The position numbers and the translations under genes were made by a program. From the NCBI RefSeq assembly GCF_900168065.1, contig NZ_FUZZ01000005.1, positions 1 through 64,000 on the forward strand: a DNA stretch of 64,000 nt, in the 5' to 3' direction. The DNA comes from Chitinophaga ginsengisegetis. Its GTDB lineage: Bacteria; Bacteroidota; Bacteroidia; Chitinophagales; Chitinophagaceae. Numbering within the stretch: the first letter of the stretch is position 1; each line of letters begins with the position of its first letter. Shown here one piece after another: positions 1 through 7,853 of the stretch. The notes beneath the pieces were generated by a model. It made no database searches and was not told where the DNA came from. It saw nothing but the letters and a program-made list of their open reading frames with translations.

Positions 1-153
1 TTGTGCGCGGATCTGATTTACGTAATATAAAACCAGTTCATCTGTAAGCAGTACTTGTTTATTATGCCAGCTGTATTCATACCAGCTATGCCTGGTTTTG
101 CCAAACAATCCGCATAGAGTGGCCAATGCCACTCTGGAATAATCCTGTCTCAT
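1..153 (-). CDS. IS3-family transposase OrfB, N-terminal fragment (continues past window start)
   Basis: Reading leftwards from an ATG at 153, 51 codons stay open to the window edge. The protein begins MRQDYSRVALATLCGLFGKT, which I recognise as the usual start of OrfB integrases of IS3 elements in Bacteroidota. The DDE catalytic core would lie further left and is not visible. The start overlaps the stop of orfA as ATGA, which points to translational coupling or programmed frameshifting to give the OrfAB transposase. The gene is partial only because of the window edge; nothing shows whether the element is intact. Confidence 0.8.
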   Translation of the reverse strand, partial: MRQDYSRVALATLCGLFGKTRHSWYEYSWHNKQVLLTDELVLYYVNQIRAQ

Positions 154-707
154 TTGGGTGACTGTTTGGCGCCAGATTTTTTTCTAATCTTAATTTTAAA
201 ATGCTGTTCAGCCAGGTCAATCATCGTTTCCAAAGCTGCTATTTTTAACTTTGCCTCTGCCAAAGCTTTTTCTAATTCCTGGGATCTGGGGTCCGGTAAG
301 TTTGCGCTGGTCGGCAATTGTTGCATAATAGATGGATTTGTAGCGATTAAAGCTGTATCCTCCTGCCGGTACTTATGCTGCCAATTATAGATAGTGTAGG
401 GTCCTGAAATGTTATATACGGACATGGCTTGCCGGATCGTCATTTCCCCCTGTTCAATATGTCGGAGAATACTTCTCTTCTGCTGGACTGTAAAAGAGCG
501 GTGTTTCTTTTGCTGATATTTTTCTGAGCCATACAAACGCATCCAGTTGGCCAGACTGGACATTGATATCCCATAGTGTTCGCATACGGCCTGCCAACTT
601 ACTCCTGATTCTACGCTTGCCACGGCCTCTTTTATTAATTGTTTACTACACTTTTGACGACGATTTGTCCTTAAATCTGAACTTTTAAGACCTTGTTCTA
701 CTAACAT
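150..707 (-). CDS. IS3-family transposase OrfA (helix-turn-helix protein)
   Basis: This is a 185-residue protein with two helix-turn-helix stretches, about residues 20-60 (IKEAVASVESGVSWQAVCEHYGIS region) and 70-115 (a second HTH around RHIEQGEMTIRQAMSVYNIS), then a C-terminal leucine-rich coiled coil at about 140-170 (ELEKALAEAKLKIAALETMI). This layout is normal for IS3 OrfA: it binds the terminal repeats and, fused to OrfB by frameshifting, forms the transposase. Its stop overlaps the orfB start. The ATG at 707 is the first in frame. At 185 residues it is longer than the ~100-residue OrfA of many IS3 elements, because of the second HTH. Confidence 0.85.
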   Translation of the reverse strand: MLVEQGLKSSDLRTNRRQKCSKQLIKEAVASVESGVSWQAVCEHYGISMSSLANWMRLYGSEKYQQKKHRSFTVQQKRSILRHIEQGEMTIRQAMSVYNISGPYTIYNWQHKYRQEDTALIATNPSIMQQLPTSANLPDPRSQELEKALAEAKLKIAALETMIDLAEQHFKIKIRKKSGAKQSPK

Positions 708-964
708 AACACTTTTTTTAGTGTATAGTTTTTTCAGGACGGGTCAGGAACCGGGAAATCCATTGCCCCGAAACAGACGCTTTCCGGCATCATCCGGCGA
801 AAAGCGGCAAAAGCGGCATATTTGTTTTCCCGTATGCTCACAGGTGAATAATTTCGTAATTGTACTTCCGGTGGTGGCTTGTTGGTTGGAGTTTTCCGGT
901 GTTAGATAACTTTTTTATATTTATGACAGGCAACCGGTTTAATCAAAGTTAAAAGAAATCAAAA

Positions 965-1212
965 ATGAAGCGGAATATTTTTATTGTTATCTTTTTGATG
1001 GTAGGCCTCCTCTCTTGTAAATCCAAGAAGGCAACAGCGTTTAGGGAAGCAATCGTTCAAAAAGACAGCAGTGCGTTTCATATCCTGGTGGGTAAAGAAG
1101 GCCTGGAGGAAGAGAAGTTAAGGAGAAGCTAAAGATGTCTGGTGTAACAAACGAAAAAAGGGTTGCCCTTGATGAGGCACTCAAAAAATTTAACCAGGTC
1201 AATAATTTGTAA
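965..1212 (+). pseudogene. Remnant of a small lipoprotein gene
   Basis: From the ATG at 965 a 55-codon frame runs to 1132. It begins with a clear lipoprotein signal peptide (MKRNIFIVIFLMVGLLSCKS, lipobox LLSC) and contains a charged segment (AFREAIVQKD, VGKEGLEEEKL) before an abrupt stop. Directly after it, in another frame, 1135-1212 encodes 25 residues ending VALDEALKKFNQVNNL, which looks like the C-terminal helix of the same kind of small helical lipoprotein. The simplest reading is that the middle has been deleted with loss of frame, leaving head and tail. It lies about 220 bp from the IS3 end. I cannot name the family, and 965-1132 could still be expressed as a short lipoprotein. Confidence 0.5.
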
Positions 1213-1334
1213 GTGTCTGTAGCATGGCTGGGTGTACAGTAGAACCCTTGTTTTTAAATTTGCATTGGAACACCTGCAATAGCTTGTCTTAAATCCTTAT
1301 ATTACAAGCTGAAAAATTATTACATACCCCAAAA

Positions 1335-2135
1335 ATGGGTGTTTACGGGAACCTGGAATCTATGTTGATCATCTTATTGCGTATAACAGGCTACGGCTGG
1401 ACAGCCATTGCATTTGTAGTATTATCTGTACTGGTAGCAGTTAAAATATTAAAACGGAGTAACCCTGGCAGGAAGCCCGGTTGCATAGGCATCGGCTATG
1501 TTTCACTGATAGTGTTTTGCCTGCTTAGTTTCTCATCCATGCTTGCAGGGGCATTGGGTGGCTTTGTGGTGAATGCTTTTACGCTGCCGCGGTACAAAGC
1601 GAAGGTAGTCAGCGTTTCCTCTTACGTATCGAAAGACAGCAAAAATAGAAATACCATCATGTATCGCTCCACCGTTGCGTTCACAACGGAAGACGGCACG
1701 CCGGTGGAAATGGAAACAGATATATCCTCCTCCGGCAGGCCGGAGATCGGGGAGACCGTTACCGTGGGCTACAAACCCGGTATGTCGGCGGCCGGGGAAT
1801 TTTCCGGCACTAAGTACCTGTTAATGAGTGGGGCAGCGGTGATGTTACTGGTGATAGGGTATTTTTCGATAGCTGGTATCATATATGCAATGGGCTGGCA
1901 AATGGCCACCTACTTCAATTTCGGGATGATCATACTGCTGTATTTCATTTTACCTTTAGCCATGCTGTTTATGTTAGGAGGCATGGGATACGCAGTAGTG
2001 CAGTATTTCATGGGACTCCGGCCGGATATGCCGGTATGGGCGGTAGTAGTGTGTACGTTTTTCTGCCTGGTGTTATCTGCCGGAATGATGGGGTATGTTC
2101 GCCTGCTTGCTGCAAGACGCGGACGCACCCGTTAA
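1335..2135 (+). CDS. DUF3592 domain-containing integral membrane protein
   Basis: The 266-residue protein has hydrophobic segments at about residues 10-38, 50-80, 155-182, 190-222 and 230-255. Between the second and third is a soluble beta-rich segment (about 85-145) with the DUF3592 pattern: YKAKVVSVSSY, then a conversion to ETDISSSGRPEIGETVTVGYKPG. DUF3592 proteins are poorly understood membrane proteins; no reaction is known to me. The ATG at 1335 is the first in frame; an internal ATG at 1362 would still keep the first membrane segment. A 10-bp perfect hairpin follows at 2148. It has no visible link to the sigma-factor island downstream. Confidence 0.7.
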   Translation: MGVYGNLESMLIILLRITGYGWTAIAFVVLSVLVAVKILKRSNPGRKPGCIGIGYVSLIVFCLLSFSSMLAGALGGFVVNAFTLPRYKAKVVSVSSYVSKDSKNRNTIMYRSTVAFTTEDGTPVEMETDISSSGRPEIGETVTVGYKPGMSAAGEFSGTKYLLMSGAAVMLLVIGYFSIAGIIYAMGWQMATYFNFGMIILLYFILPLAMLFMLGGMGYAVVQYFMGLRPDMPVWAVVVCTFFCLVLSAGMMGYVRLLAARRGRTR

Positions 2136-2147
2136 GTTAAACTTCTT

Positions 2148-2169
2148 CACCAGGCGGCTCCGCCTGGTG
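2148..2169. terminator. Perfect 10-bp GC-rich hairpin after the DUF3592 gene
   Basis: The arms CACCAGGCGG and CCGCCTGGTG enclose a two-base loop (CT), 13 bases after the DUF3592 stop codon. There is no T-run on either side, so it is either a weak terminator or a transcript-stabilising hairpin. It separates the membrane protein gene from the sigma-factor promoter at 2225. Confidence 0.4.
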
Positions 2170-2224
2170 CATACTGACCAGGGCAGCCGGGATTGCATCT
2201 CCATAAAAAAATTTTTCTCCCTCC

Positions 2225-2252
2225 TTCACCCTTTTCCGCTTTTCAGTTGCCT
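2225..2252 (+). promoter_or_regulatory. Candidate ECF promoter, copy 1 (before sigma factor gene)
   Basis: TTCACCC (2225-2231), 15 bases, then TTGCCT (2247-2252). The same two blocks with exactly the same spacing occur before fecR (2958-2985) and before the first tlpA gene (12351-12378). The block spacing suits -35 and -10 elements of an ECF sigma factor, and a position before the sigma gene itself would give autoregulation. The assignment to this sigma factor is inference from position and repetition. Confidence 0.5.
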
Positions 2253-2333
2253 ATGATAACAGGGGTGATTAAATAAGGCAGCCGGCCTTTGGTTATCTGC
2301 AGAAAACAGCAACAGCATAACGCAGGACAACAG

Positions 2334-2951
2334 ATGATGGAAATAAATCCGGATTTTATTATACTTTGTGCGGATAACAATGAAGTTACAAAGTGGTTTA
2401 TGTACCAACCAAAATCAGGTGAAGTAGTTTCTTTTGAAGAACAGTTTAAACTTCATTACACCTTCCTGTGCACAGCCGCGTACTATGTGGTTGAAGATGA
2501 GGATGCGGCCAGGGATATCGTACAGGATTTCTTTCTTTATTGCTGGAGTAAGCGGCATATTATCCGCATTACCCACGATTTTAAAAGTTATGCCGTTCGA
2601 GCCATCCGCAACGCTTCGCTGAATTATTTAAAGAAATCGGGCAAAACATCGCTGGAGGAAGTAGCCGTTATTGAAAATATGACGCAGCACTTTCCGCTGG
2701 AAGATAATGAAGCGGAAGCAGACCGCAATGCAGCGCTATGGGCCGCTGTAGCCCGGCTGCCGGAACAGCGCCGCCGGATCTTCCTGCTGAGTAACCGGGA
2801 TGGACTGAAATATAAGGATATCGCAGCAACGCTTGGGATCTCTGTTAATACGGTGAAAACACAGATAAAACTGGCCCTGCAGTTTTTACGGAAAGAATGC
2901 CGGTGGATGAATATAATCATCGCCTTCCTGTTTTTCTTAAAAAATAATTGA
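2334..2951 (+). CDS. ECF-subfamily RNA polymerase sigma factor (Bacteroidetes FecI-like)
   Basis: This sigma-70 family protein has region 2 at about residues 30-95 from this start (FEEQFKLHYTFLCTAAYYVVED, then DEDAARDIVQDFF and SYAVRAIRNASLNYLK) and region 4 at about 130-185 (LPEQRRRIFLLSNRDGLKYKDIAATLGISVNTVKTQI, an HTH that reads the -35 element). It is followed directly by a fecR gene and a SusC receptor with a signalling domain, the standard trio in which the receptor signals through FecR to release the sigma factor. An ATG at 2334 has AGGA six bases upstream and is preferred. An ATG at 2400 would give a 183-residue protein closer to the usual family start, and a TTG at 2289 is also open. 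A repeated candidate promoter lies at 2225-2252. Confidence 0.9.
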   Translation: MMEINPDFIILCADNNEVTKWFMYQPKSGEVVSFEEQFKLHYTFLCTAAYYVVEDEDAARDIVQDFFLYCWSKRHIIRITHDFKSYAVRAIRNASLNYLKKSGKTSLEEVAVIENMTQHFPLEDNEAEADRNAALWAAVARLPEQRRRIFLLSNRDGLKYKDIAATLGISVNTVKTQIKLALQFLRKECRWMNIIIAFLFFLKNN

Positions 2952-2957
2952 CGGGCA

Positions 2958-2985
2958 TTCACCCTTTTTTCATACTTGTTTGCCT
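2958..2985 (+). promoter_or_regulatory. Candidate ECF promoter, copy 2 (before fecR)
   Basis: TTCACCC (2958-2964), 15 bases, TTGCCT (2980-2985), starting seven bases after the sigma gene stop. The TTGCCT block ends 14 bases before the fecR start at 3000, which would give a very short leader. It is one of three copies with identical spacing. Confidence 0.5.
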
Positions 2986-2999
2986 TTATTATCGAAGTT

Positions 3000-4109
3000 A
3001 TGAATGAAAATGATAAAGAAATAGACTGGGAGAAGCTGCTGAACCGGATGGATGGGGACAGCGCCGGGGAAGCCCTGAATGAGGAGGAACTGGCAATGCT
3101 GGCTGCAGCAAAAGAGATGCAGTCGCGGATAGGAGCGGCGAAATTCCCGGAAGAAGAAGGCTGGCAAAATTTTGTACAGGCCAGGAACCGCAGGCAGGCG
3201 CGCCGTTTCACGCTGGTGAAACTGGCAGCTGCAGCAGTACTGGTATTGGCCATCGGGGCAGGATTGTGGACATTCCTCAACAGGCAGCACCCTCCGCAGC
3301 TGGCCAATGAAACGCCCGCAGGGAAAGTACGCCTGAAGTTATCGGACGGCCACGAGGTAACGCTCGGTGGCAGCACACAGGTTATTCAAAACAACGGTAT
3401 AGCCTCTATCAAAGCAGATCAGTCGTCACTTGTTTATGGCGCGGGCGCTAACCGTACCCTGGTAACGGCCATGGATACACTGGAAGTACCCCGTGGATTA
3501 CAGTTCACGCTACAGCTGGCAGATGGCACAAAAGTATGGCTCAACGCGGGTTCCAGGCTGATCTACCCCGCCGCCTTTAATGGCGCATCAAGGAACGTGT
3601 ATGTGCAGGGAGAAGCCTATTTCGACGTGGCTGCCGATATAGAACGGCCATTCACGGTATATTCAGGCAAAGTAGCCATGAAAGTATTGGGTACAGCCTT
3701 CAACGTAAATACCTACGGACCGGAAATACAAACCACCTTAAGCAGTGGAAAGCTGCTGGTAACCGCCGGCCAGGAAAGTACCGTGCTGGCACCCGATGAG
3801 CAGGCCGTTTATAATGATAAGAACGGATCGCTGAACAAAAGAACTGTGGAAGCCAGGGTATTCACCGCCTGGAAAGAAGGCGACCTGTTTTTTGAAGATG
3901 CCACGCTGCTGGATATTACCAGCTACCTGGCCCGTAATTATGATTATGTTTTTGTTTTTGAAGATCCAACGCTTGAGAAAATAAGTTTTACTTTAGATAT
4001 GCGCCGCCCGGCCGTTTTACAGGATGTATTAAACCAGATCAGCCATAGCATGAATAATTTAAGGTTCCGGGTGGAAGGCAAAACAGTGCACATCATGAAA
4101 CGTCAATAG
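3000..4109 (+). CDS. FecR-family anti-sigma factor
   Basis: The 369-residue protein has a short cytoplasmic N-terminus (MNENDKEIDWEKLLNRMDG; acidic sigma-binding part to about residue 65), one membrane segment at about 72-92 (LVKLAAAAVLVLAIGAGLWTFL), then a periplasmic FecR domain at about 150-255 (DTLEVPRGLQFTLQLADGTKVWLNAGSRLIYP, SGKVAMKVLGTAFNVNTYG) and a C-terminal DUF4974-type domain from about 280 (FEDATLLDITSYLARNYDYVF). FecR proteins pass a signal from an outer-membrane TonB receptor to the cognate cytoplasmic sigma factor, and this gene lies between those two partners. An upstream in-frame start at 2976 would add eight residues and would fall inside the candidate promoter, so 3000 is preferred. 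Confidence 0.92.
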   Translation: MNENDKEIDWEKLLNRMDGDSAGEALNEEELAMLAAAKEMQSRIGAAKFPEEEGWQNFVQARNRRQARRFTLVKLAAAAVLVLAIGAGLWTFLNRQHPPQLANETPAGKVRLKLSDGHEVTLGGSTQVIQNNGIASIKADQSSLVYGAGANRTLVTAMDTLEVPRGLQFTLQLADGTKVWLNAGSRLIYPAAFNGASRNVYVQGEAYFDVAADIERPFTVYSGKVAMKVLGTAFNVNTYGPEIQTTLSSGKLLVTAGQESTVLAPDEQAVYNDKNGSLNKRTVEARVFTAWKEGDLFFEDATLLDITSYLARNYDYVFVFEDPTLEKISFTLDMRRPAVLQDVLNQISHSMNNLRFRVEGKTVHIMKRQ

Positions 4110-4184
4110 GGAATAATATCAACCGGAGTCAATCAGATTGCAGGCAGCCACAGGTTGCTACTTAAACCATAATACCAAACCAGA

Positions 4185-7100
4185 ATGAGAAATTTATTGG
4201 GCTTGTCCTTCCGCTGGAAGGAAGCGCGGCGCTATGTCATGCGGTTACCGTACCAGTTACTGCTTTTACTGGTCCTTACCGGCACCGGGGCACTGGCGCA
4301 GGAGAATACGGATCAGGGAATATTATCGAGAAAGATTTCTTACGAAGCCAATAAATCCTCTCTGAGTAAAGTACTGAAAGATCTGCGTACGCAGATGCAT
4401 ATCCGCTTTACCTATAACAGTGAGCTGATAAAACGACAGCCACCGGTTACGGTTAAAGTAAATGGGGTTACCCTGGAATCCCTGCTCAAACAGGTGTTGC
4501 TGAATACGGGTTTGGAGTTTATGGTGGAAATGGGAGGGATCATTATCTACGAACAAACAGTGTCCGCAGATAAGGGTAATAGTATGGCAGTGATCATCAG
4601 GGGGAGGGTAACAGATCCGCAGGGATCGCCCCTGGCAGGGGTAAGCGTTAAAGGACTTACCTCCAAAGAAATGACCATTACCCAGCCCGACGGGATGTTT
4701 ATGCTGGTAGCCCGGGAGCAGGAACAGGTAAGTCTTTCCCTGGTAGGCATGAAAACGCTGCTGTATAAAGTGAAACCGTCGGATGAACAAATGATTTCTT
4801 TTAGAATGGATACCATTGCCCGGGAAATCCAGGAGGTAGTGGTGAACGGGTATCAGAAAATTGATCCCCGCCTGGCTACGGGTTCAGTATTAAAACTAAA
4901 TGCAGCCGATATATTGCAGCCAGGTCAGCCTTCGGTGGACAGGATGCTGCAGGGAAAAGTACCGGGGCTCATGGTGATCAATACCTCCGGTGGCGTGAAT
5001 GCAAAGCCCACTATGCGCATCAGGGGTACTTCCACCTTAATCGGTAACGCCGCCCCGCTTTGGGTGATCGATGGTATGATACGCCCTGACCCGGTTAATA
5101 TCTCCTCAGCACTGTTGAATAATGTGCTCACCGGTCCTTCCCAATCCAACTATGAACTGATGGGAAACGCCATCAGTGGTTTGAACCCCTATGATATTGA
5201 AAGCATCACTTTTTTGAGAGATGCCGCGGCTACTTCTATTTATGGTACCCGCGCGGCCAACGGCGTGATCGTGGTAACGACAAAAAGAGGAAAGGCTGGC
5301 CCGGTGGAAGTAACCTACAATTCAAATATATCTTTTCAGGCGCGTCCTTCCTACAACCAGTTAAACCTGATGAATTCCAAAGAACGGGTAGCTTTCTCAA
5401 AATCATTGATAGAAGATGGCGTAGTTTTTAATGGAAATGCAAGTGGGTTCGAAGAACGGTTTTCATATGAAGGATTATTAAGGCAGTTGTACGCCAGGCA
5501 AATCACCGAAGCGGAATTCCAGGAACAGGTAGGCGCTATTCAAACGCGGAACACCGATTGGTTTAAGGAGTTGTTCAGGAACCAGATGAGCATGCAGCAT
5601 GCCCTCAGCATGAGTGGCGGCGCCGGCAAAACCACCTATTACGCTTCCCTGAGCTACGGCGGCTTTAACGGCGCTGCAAAACAGGATGGCAAAAAAACAT
5701 ATTCAGCGAATGTAAGCGTACGCACACAAATCGGCAAACGGTTGAACCTCGACCTGTCCATGCAAAGCAATTATATAAAATCCACGGGGTATTACCAGTC
5801 GGTGAATCCGCTGACCTATGCGCTGCAAACAAGCCGCATCTACAGTCCGGACGATTTTTACCCGGTGAAGTCCCCCAGTAACATGATAGCCGGGCAGCCA
5901 GTGCAGTTAAAGTGGCCGCCGTATGTTTATAATATACAGAATGAAATCAGTCACTCTGAAAACAACAGCAGCACCCATTCTTCCAGTTTAAATTTATCGT
6001 TGGATTATAAGATCAGGAAAGGATTATTCTTTCGCCATTCTTCCAATGTGATTATTGGCGGCGCCGACGGGTTAACCGCGGCTGATGAGCAAACATATGA
6101 AATTGCTGCGTTACGCGGTTGGAGTTCGGAAGTGACGCCAACGCAGGAAATGATGTTGACAGGTTTGCCCACAGGTGGCATGGCCTATATGATGAATCAG
6201 AAGAGCATGTCGCTCGGCATGAGGAACAGTTTAGATTACAATGCCGGTGTGAGAAAGGACCGCGACCAGTTTAATTTTACGTTGGGTAATGAAGTGAGAA
6301 GTGAAACCGCCAATGGCCTTACATCCAGGGAACCGGGATACTTTCCGGACCGGGGAAAGACATTCTTTCCAACGGTAATGGGCAGAAAATTATTTAGTTC
6401 AGAAACGATCAACGAAGCCATCGACAATTCCGTTTCTTATTACAGTACGGCAGCTTACAGCATGATGAACCGCTATGTTTTGAGCGGTACCATCCGGACA
6501 GATGGCTCCAACAGGTTTGGGCAGTATTCCAACTCCAGGTTCTTACCCAATTACAGTATTGCTGCCCGCTGGAATGCTTCTTCAGAAAGCTGGTTTCCCG
6601 TAAGTTCCCTGATCAGCGACTGGCAGGTGAGAGGTTCGTATGGCACACAGGGAAATGTGGTGAGTGCAGTGGGGCCTAACCTGGTGGCCACTTACTCCCC
6701 GGTTGTGGGAGAGACAAATCCCATTACCGGCAAACCCTACCTGCACATAAAAACCATGCCTTACCCGGAGTTGCGCTGGGAAAAAACATACCAGTGGAAT
6801 TTTGGTACCCAGGTGGCCATGTTCAATGGCCGCCTGCGGGTGAATGTTGATTATTACTCGAAGAAAACAACAGACGTACTGGACATGATAGAGATCCCTT
6901 TCGAATACGGTATGGATATGATGTACAGGAACGGAAGCGAGTTATATAACAAAGGATGGGAAGCCATGATCAATGTAGATGCCATCAGATCGCGGAACAC
7001 ATCGCTCTCCTTTACGTTTACTACCAGCAGGAACAGTAACCGGGTATCTGATGAAATTATTCCCAACGACTACAATTCCTTTTTTAATGGCACTGGACAC

Positions 7101-7829
7101 TTACGCGGAAAACCCGTGAGTGGTTTTTACTCTTATATCTACAATGGGCTGAATCACAATAATGGATTGCCAACGTTCAGGAATTTAGATCTCAAGGAAA
7201 AAACGTCCAATCCGGATGATTTCCTGGTGTATTCCGGGCAACTTCAACCTTCTTTCACCGGAAGTATTCAACCGGTGTTCCGGTACAAATCCTTTTCAGC
7301 GGTGATGTTGTTTTACGTTAGTATTGGCAGCAGCAAACGGCTCAATAATCCTTTCCCGCGTACAAACGGACTGAATGGGGTGCCGGCGCCATTCACCAAT
7401 CTCAGCAAAGATTATTTGAACCGCTGGCGTAAACCGGGTGACGAATTACATACAGATATTCCTGTAATGATGGATCTTTTAGCCAACCAGGACCGGCTTG
7501 TGATACCCTATAAAGTGATCAGTAACAGTGCTGCTGCAAACTCCGGAGAGATATCCCTGGATCCGTTTCAAGCTTATAATATGTCTGATTTGAGAACAGT
7601 CAGTAACAACTACCTGCGATGCAGCAACCTGAATCTTACCTACACCATTCCTGCTGCTAAGCTGAGGGGAAGCGGGATTAAGAATTTAAGCGTTGGCGCG
7701 GCCATAAATAATGTTTTTACGGTTGCCAACAGGAAACTAAAAGGGCAGGACCCTGAAATTGACGGAATTGGCACCAGTGCATTGCCGCTTACCCGGCAGT
7801 ATGCTTTCAGCCTGAATGCTACTTTTTAA
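4185..7829 (+). CDS. SusC/RagA-type TonB-dependent receptor with STN signalling domain
   Basis: The 1214-residue outer-membrane receptor has a signal peptide ending near residue 39 (GTGALAQ), an STN (secretin and TonB N-terminal) domain at about 50-120 (SKVLKDLRTQMHIRFTYNSELI), a carboxypeptidase-regulatory-like domain at about 135-215 (IIRGRVTDPQGSPLAGVSVKG), a TonB-box-like EVVVNGYQ near 217, a plug to about 370 (SIYGTRAANGVIVVTTKRGK) and a long beta-barrel ending in the aromatic residues SLNATF. The STN domain is the part that talks to FecR, so it fits the sigma and fecR genes upstream. It imports a ligand together with the SusD partner that starts 24 bp downstream. The ligand is unknown; the following protease and thioredoxin genes could suggest peptides rather than glycans, but that is inference. 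Confidence 0.93.
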   Translation: MRNLLGLSFRWKEARRYVMRLPYQLLLLLVLTGTGALAQENTDQGILSRKISYEANKSSLSKVLKDLRTQMHIRFTYNSELIKRQPPVTVKVNGVTLESLLKQVLLNTGLEFMVEMGGIIIYEQTVSADKGNSMAVIIRGRVTDPQGSPLAGVSVKGLTSKEMTITQPDGMFMLVAREQEQVSLSLVGMKTLLYKVKPSDEQMISFRMDTIAREIQEVVVNGYQKIDPRLATGSVLKLNAADILQPGQPSVDRMLQGKVPGLMVINTSGGVNAKPTMRIRGTSTLIGNAAPLWVIDGMIRPDPVNISSALLNNVLTGPSQSNYELMGNAISGLNPYDIESITFLRDAAATSIYGTRAANGVIVVTTKRGKAGPVEVTYNSNISFQARPSYNQLNLMNSKERVAFSKSLIEDGVVFNGNASGFEERFSYEGLLRQLYARQITEAEFQEQVGAIQTRNTDWFKELFRNQMSMQHALSMSGGAGKTTYYASLSYGGFNGAAKQDGKKTYSANVSVRTQIGKRLNLDLSMQSNYIKSTGYYQSVNPLTYALQTSRIYSPDDFYPVKSPSNMIAGQPVQLKWPPYVYNIQNEISHSENNSSTHSSSLNLSLDYKIRKGLFFRHSSNVIIGGADGLTAADEQTYEIAALRGWSSEVTPTQEMMLTGLPTGGMAYMMNQKSMSLGMRNSLDYNAGVRKDRDQFNFTLGNEVRSETANGLTSREPGYFPDRGKTFFPTVMGRKLFSSETINEAIDNSVSYYSTAAYSMMNRYVLSGTIRTDGSNRFGQYSNSRFLPNYSIAARWNASSESWFPVSSLISDWQVRGSYGTQGNVVSAVGPNLVATYSPVVGETNPITGKPYLHIKTMPYPELRWEKTYQWNFGTQVAMFNGRLRVNVDYYSKKTTDVLDMIEIPFEYGMDMMYRNGSELYNKGWEAMINVDAIRSRNTSLSFTFTTSRNSNRVSDEIIPNDYNSFFNGTGHLRGKPVSGFYSYIYNGLNHNNGLPTFRNLDLKEKTSNPDDFLVYSGQLQPSFTGSIQPVFRYKSFSAVMLFYVSIGSSKRLNNPFPRTNGLNGVPAPFTNLSKDYLNRWRKPGDELHTDIPVMMDLLANQDRLVIPYKVISNSAAANSGEISLDPFQAYNMSDLRTVSNNYLRCSNLNLTYTIPAAKLRGSGIKNLSVGAAINNVFTVANRKLKGQDPEIDGIGTSALPLTRQYAFSLNATF

Positions 7830-7853
7830 TGTAACTCATTTCAATAATACAGC

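Larger units (their letters stand above)
1..746 (-). mobile_element. IS3-family insertion sequence, 5' part (cut by window start)
   Basis: The element reads leftwards and contains orfA complete and the first 51 codons of orfB, overlapping by ATGA as is usual for IS3-type elements that make OrfAB by frameshift or coupling. Upstream of orfA, the minus strand beginning at 746 reads TGACCCGTCCTGAAAAAACT. This begins with the TG typical of IS3 termini and is the probable left inverted repeat. The right end lies outside the window, so the repeat pair and any target duplication cannot be confirmed. The outer boundary at 746 is an inference. Confidence 0.75.

Noticed and set aside
721..909. 62-codon frame beyond the IS3 end
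   Set aside because: It begins inside the probable IS terminal repeat, has unlike-protein composition and no ribosome-binding context. The stretch from 747 to 964 shows no other feature.
2360..2372. TATACTTTG as a Bacteroidota -7 element before the internal sigma-factor ATG at 2400
   Set aside because: The spacing has one base too many against TAnnTTTG and no TTTG block at -33 is convincing; the TTCACCC-N15-TTGCCT element is better supported.
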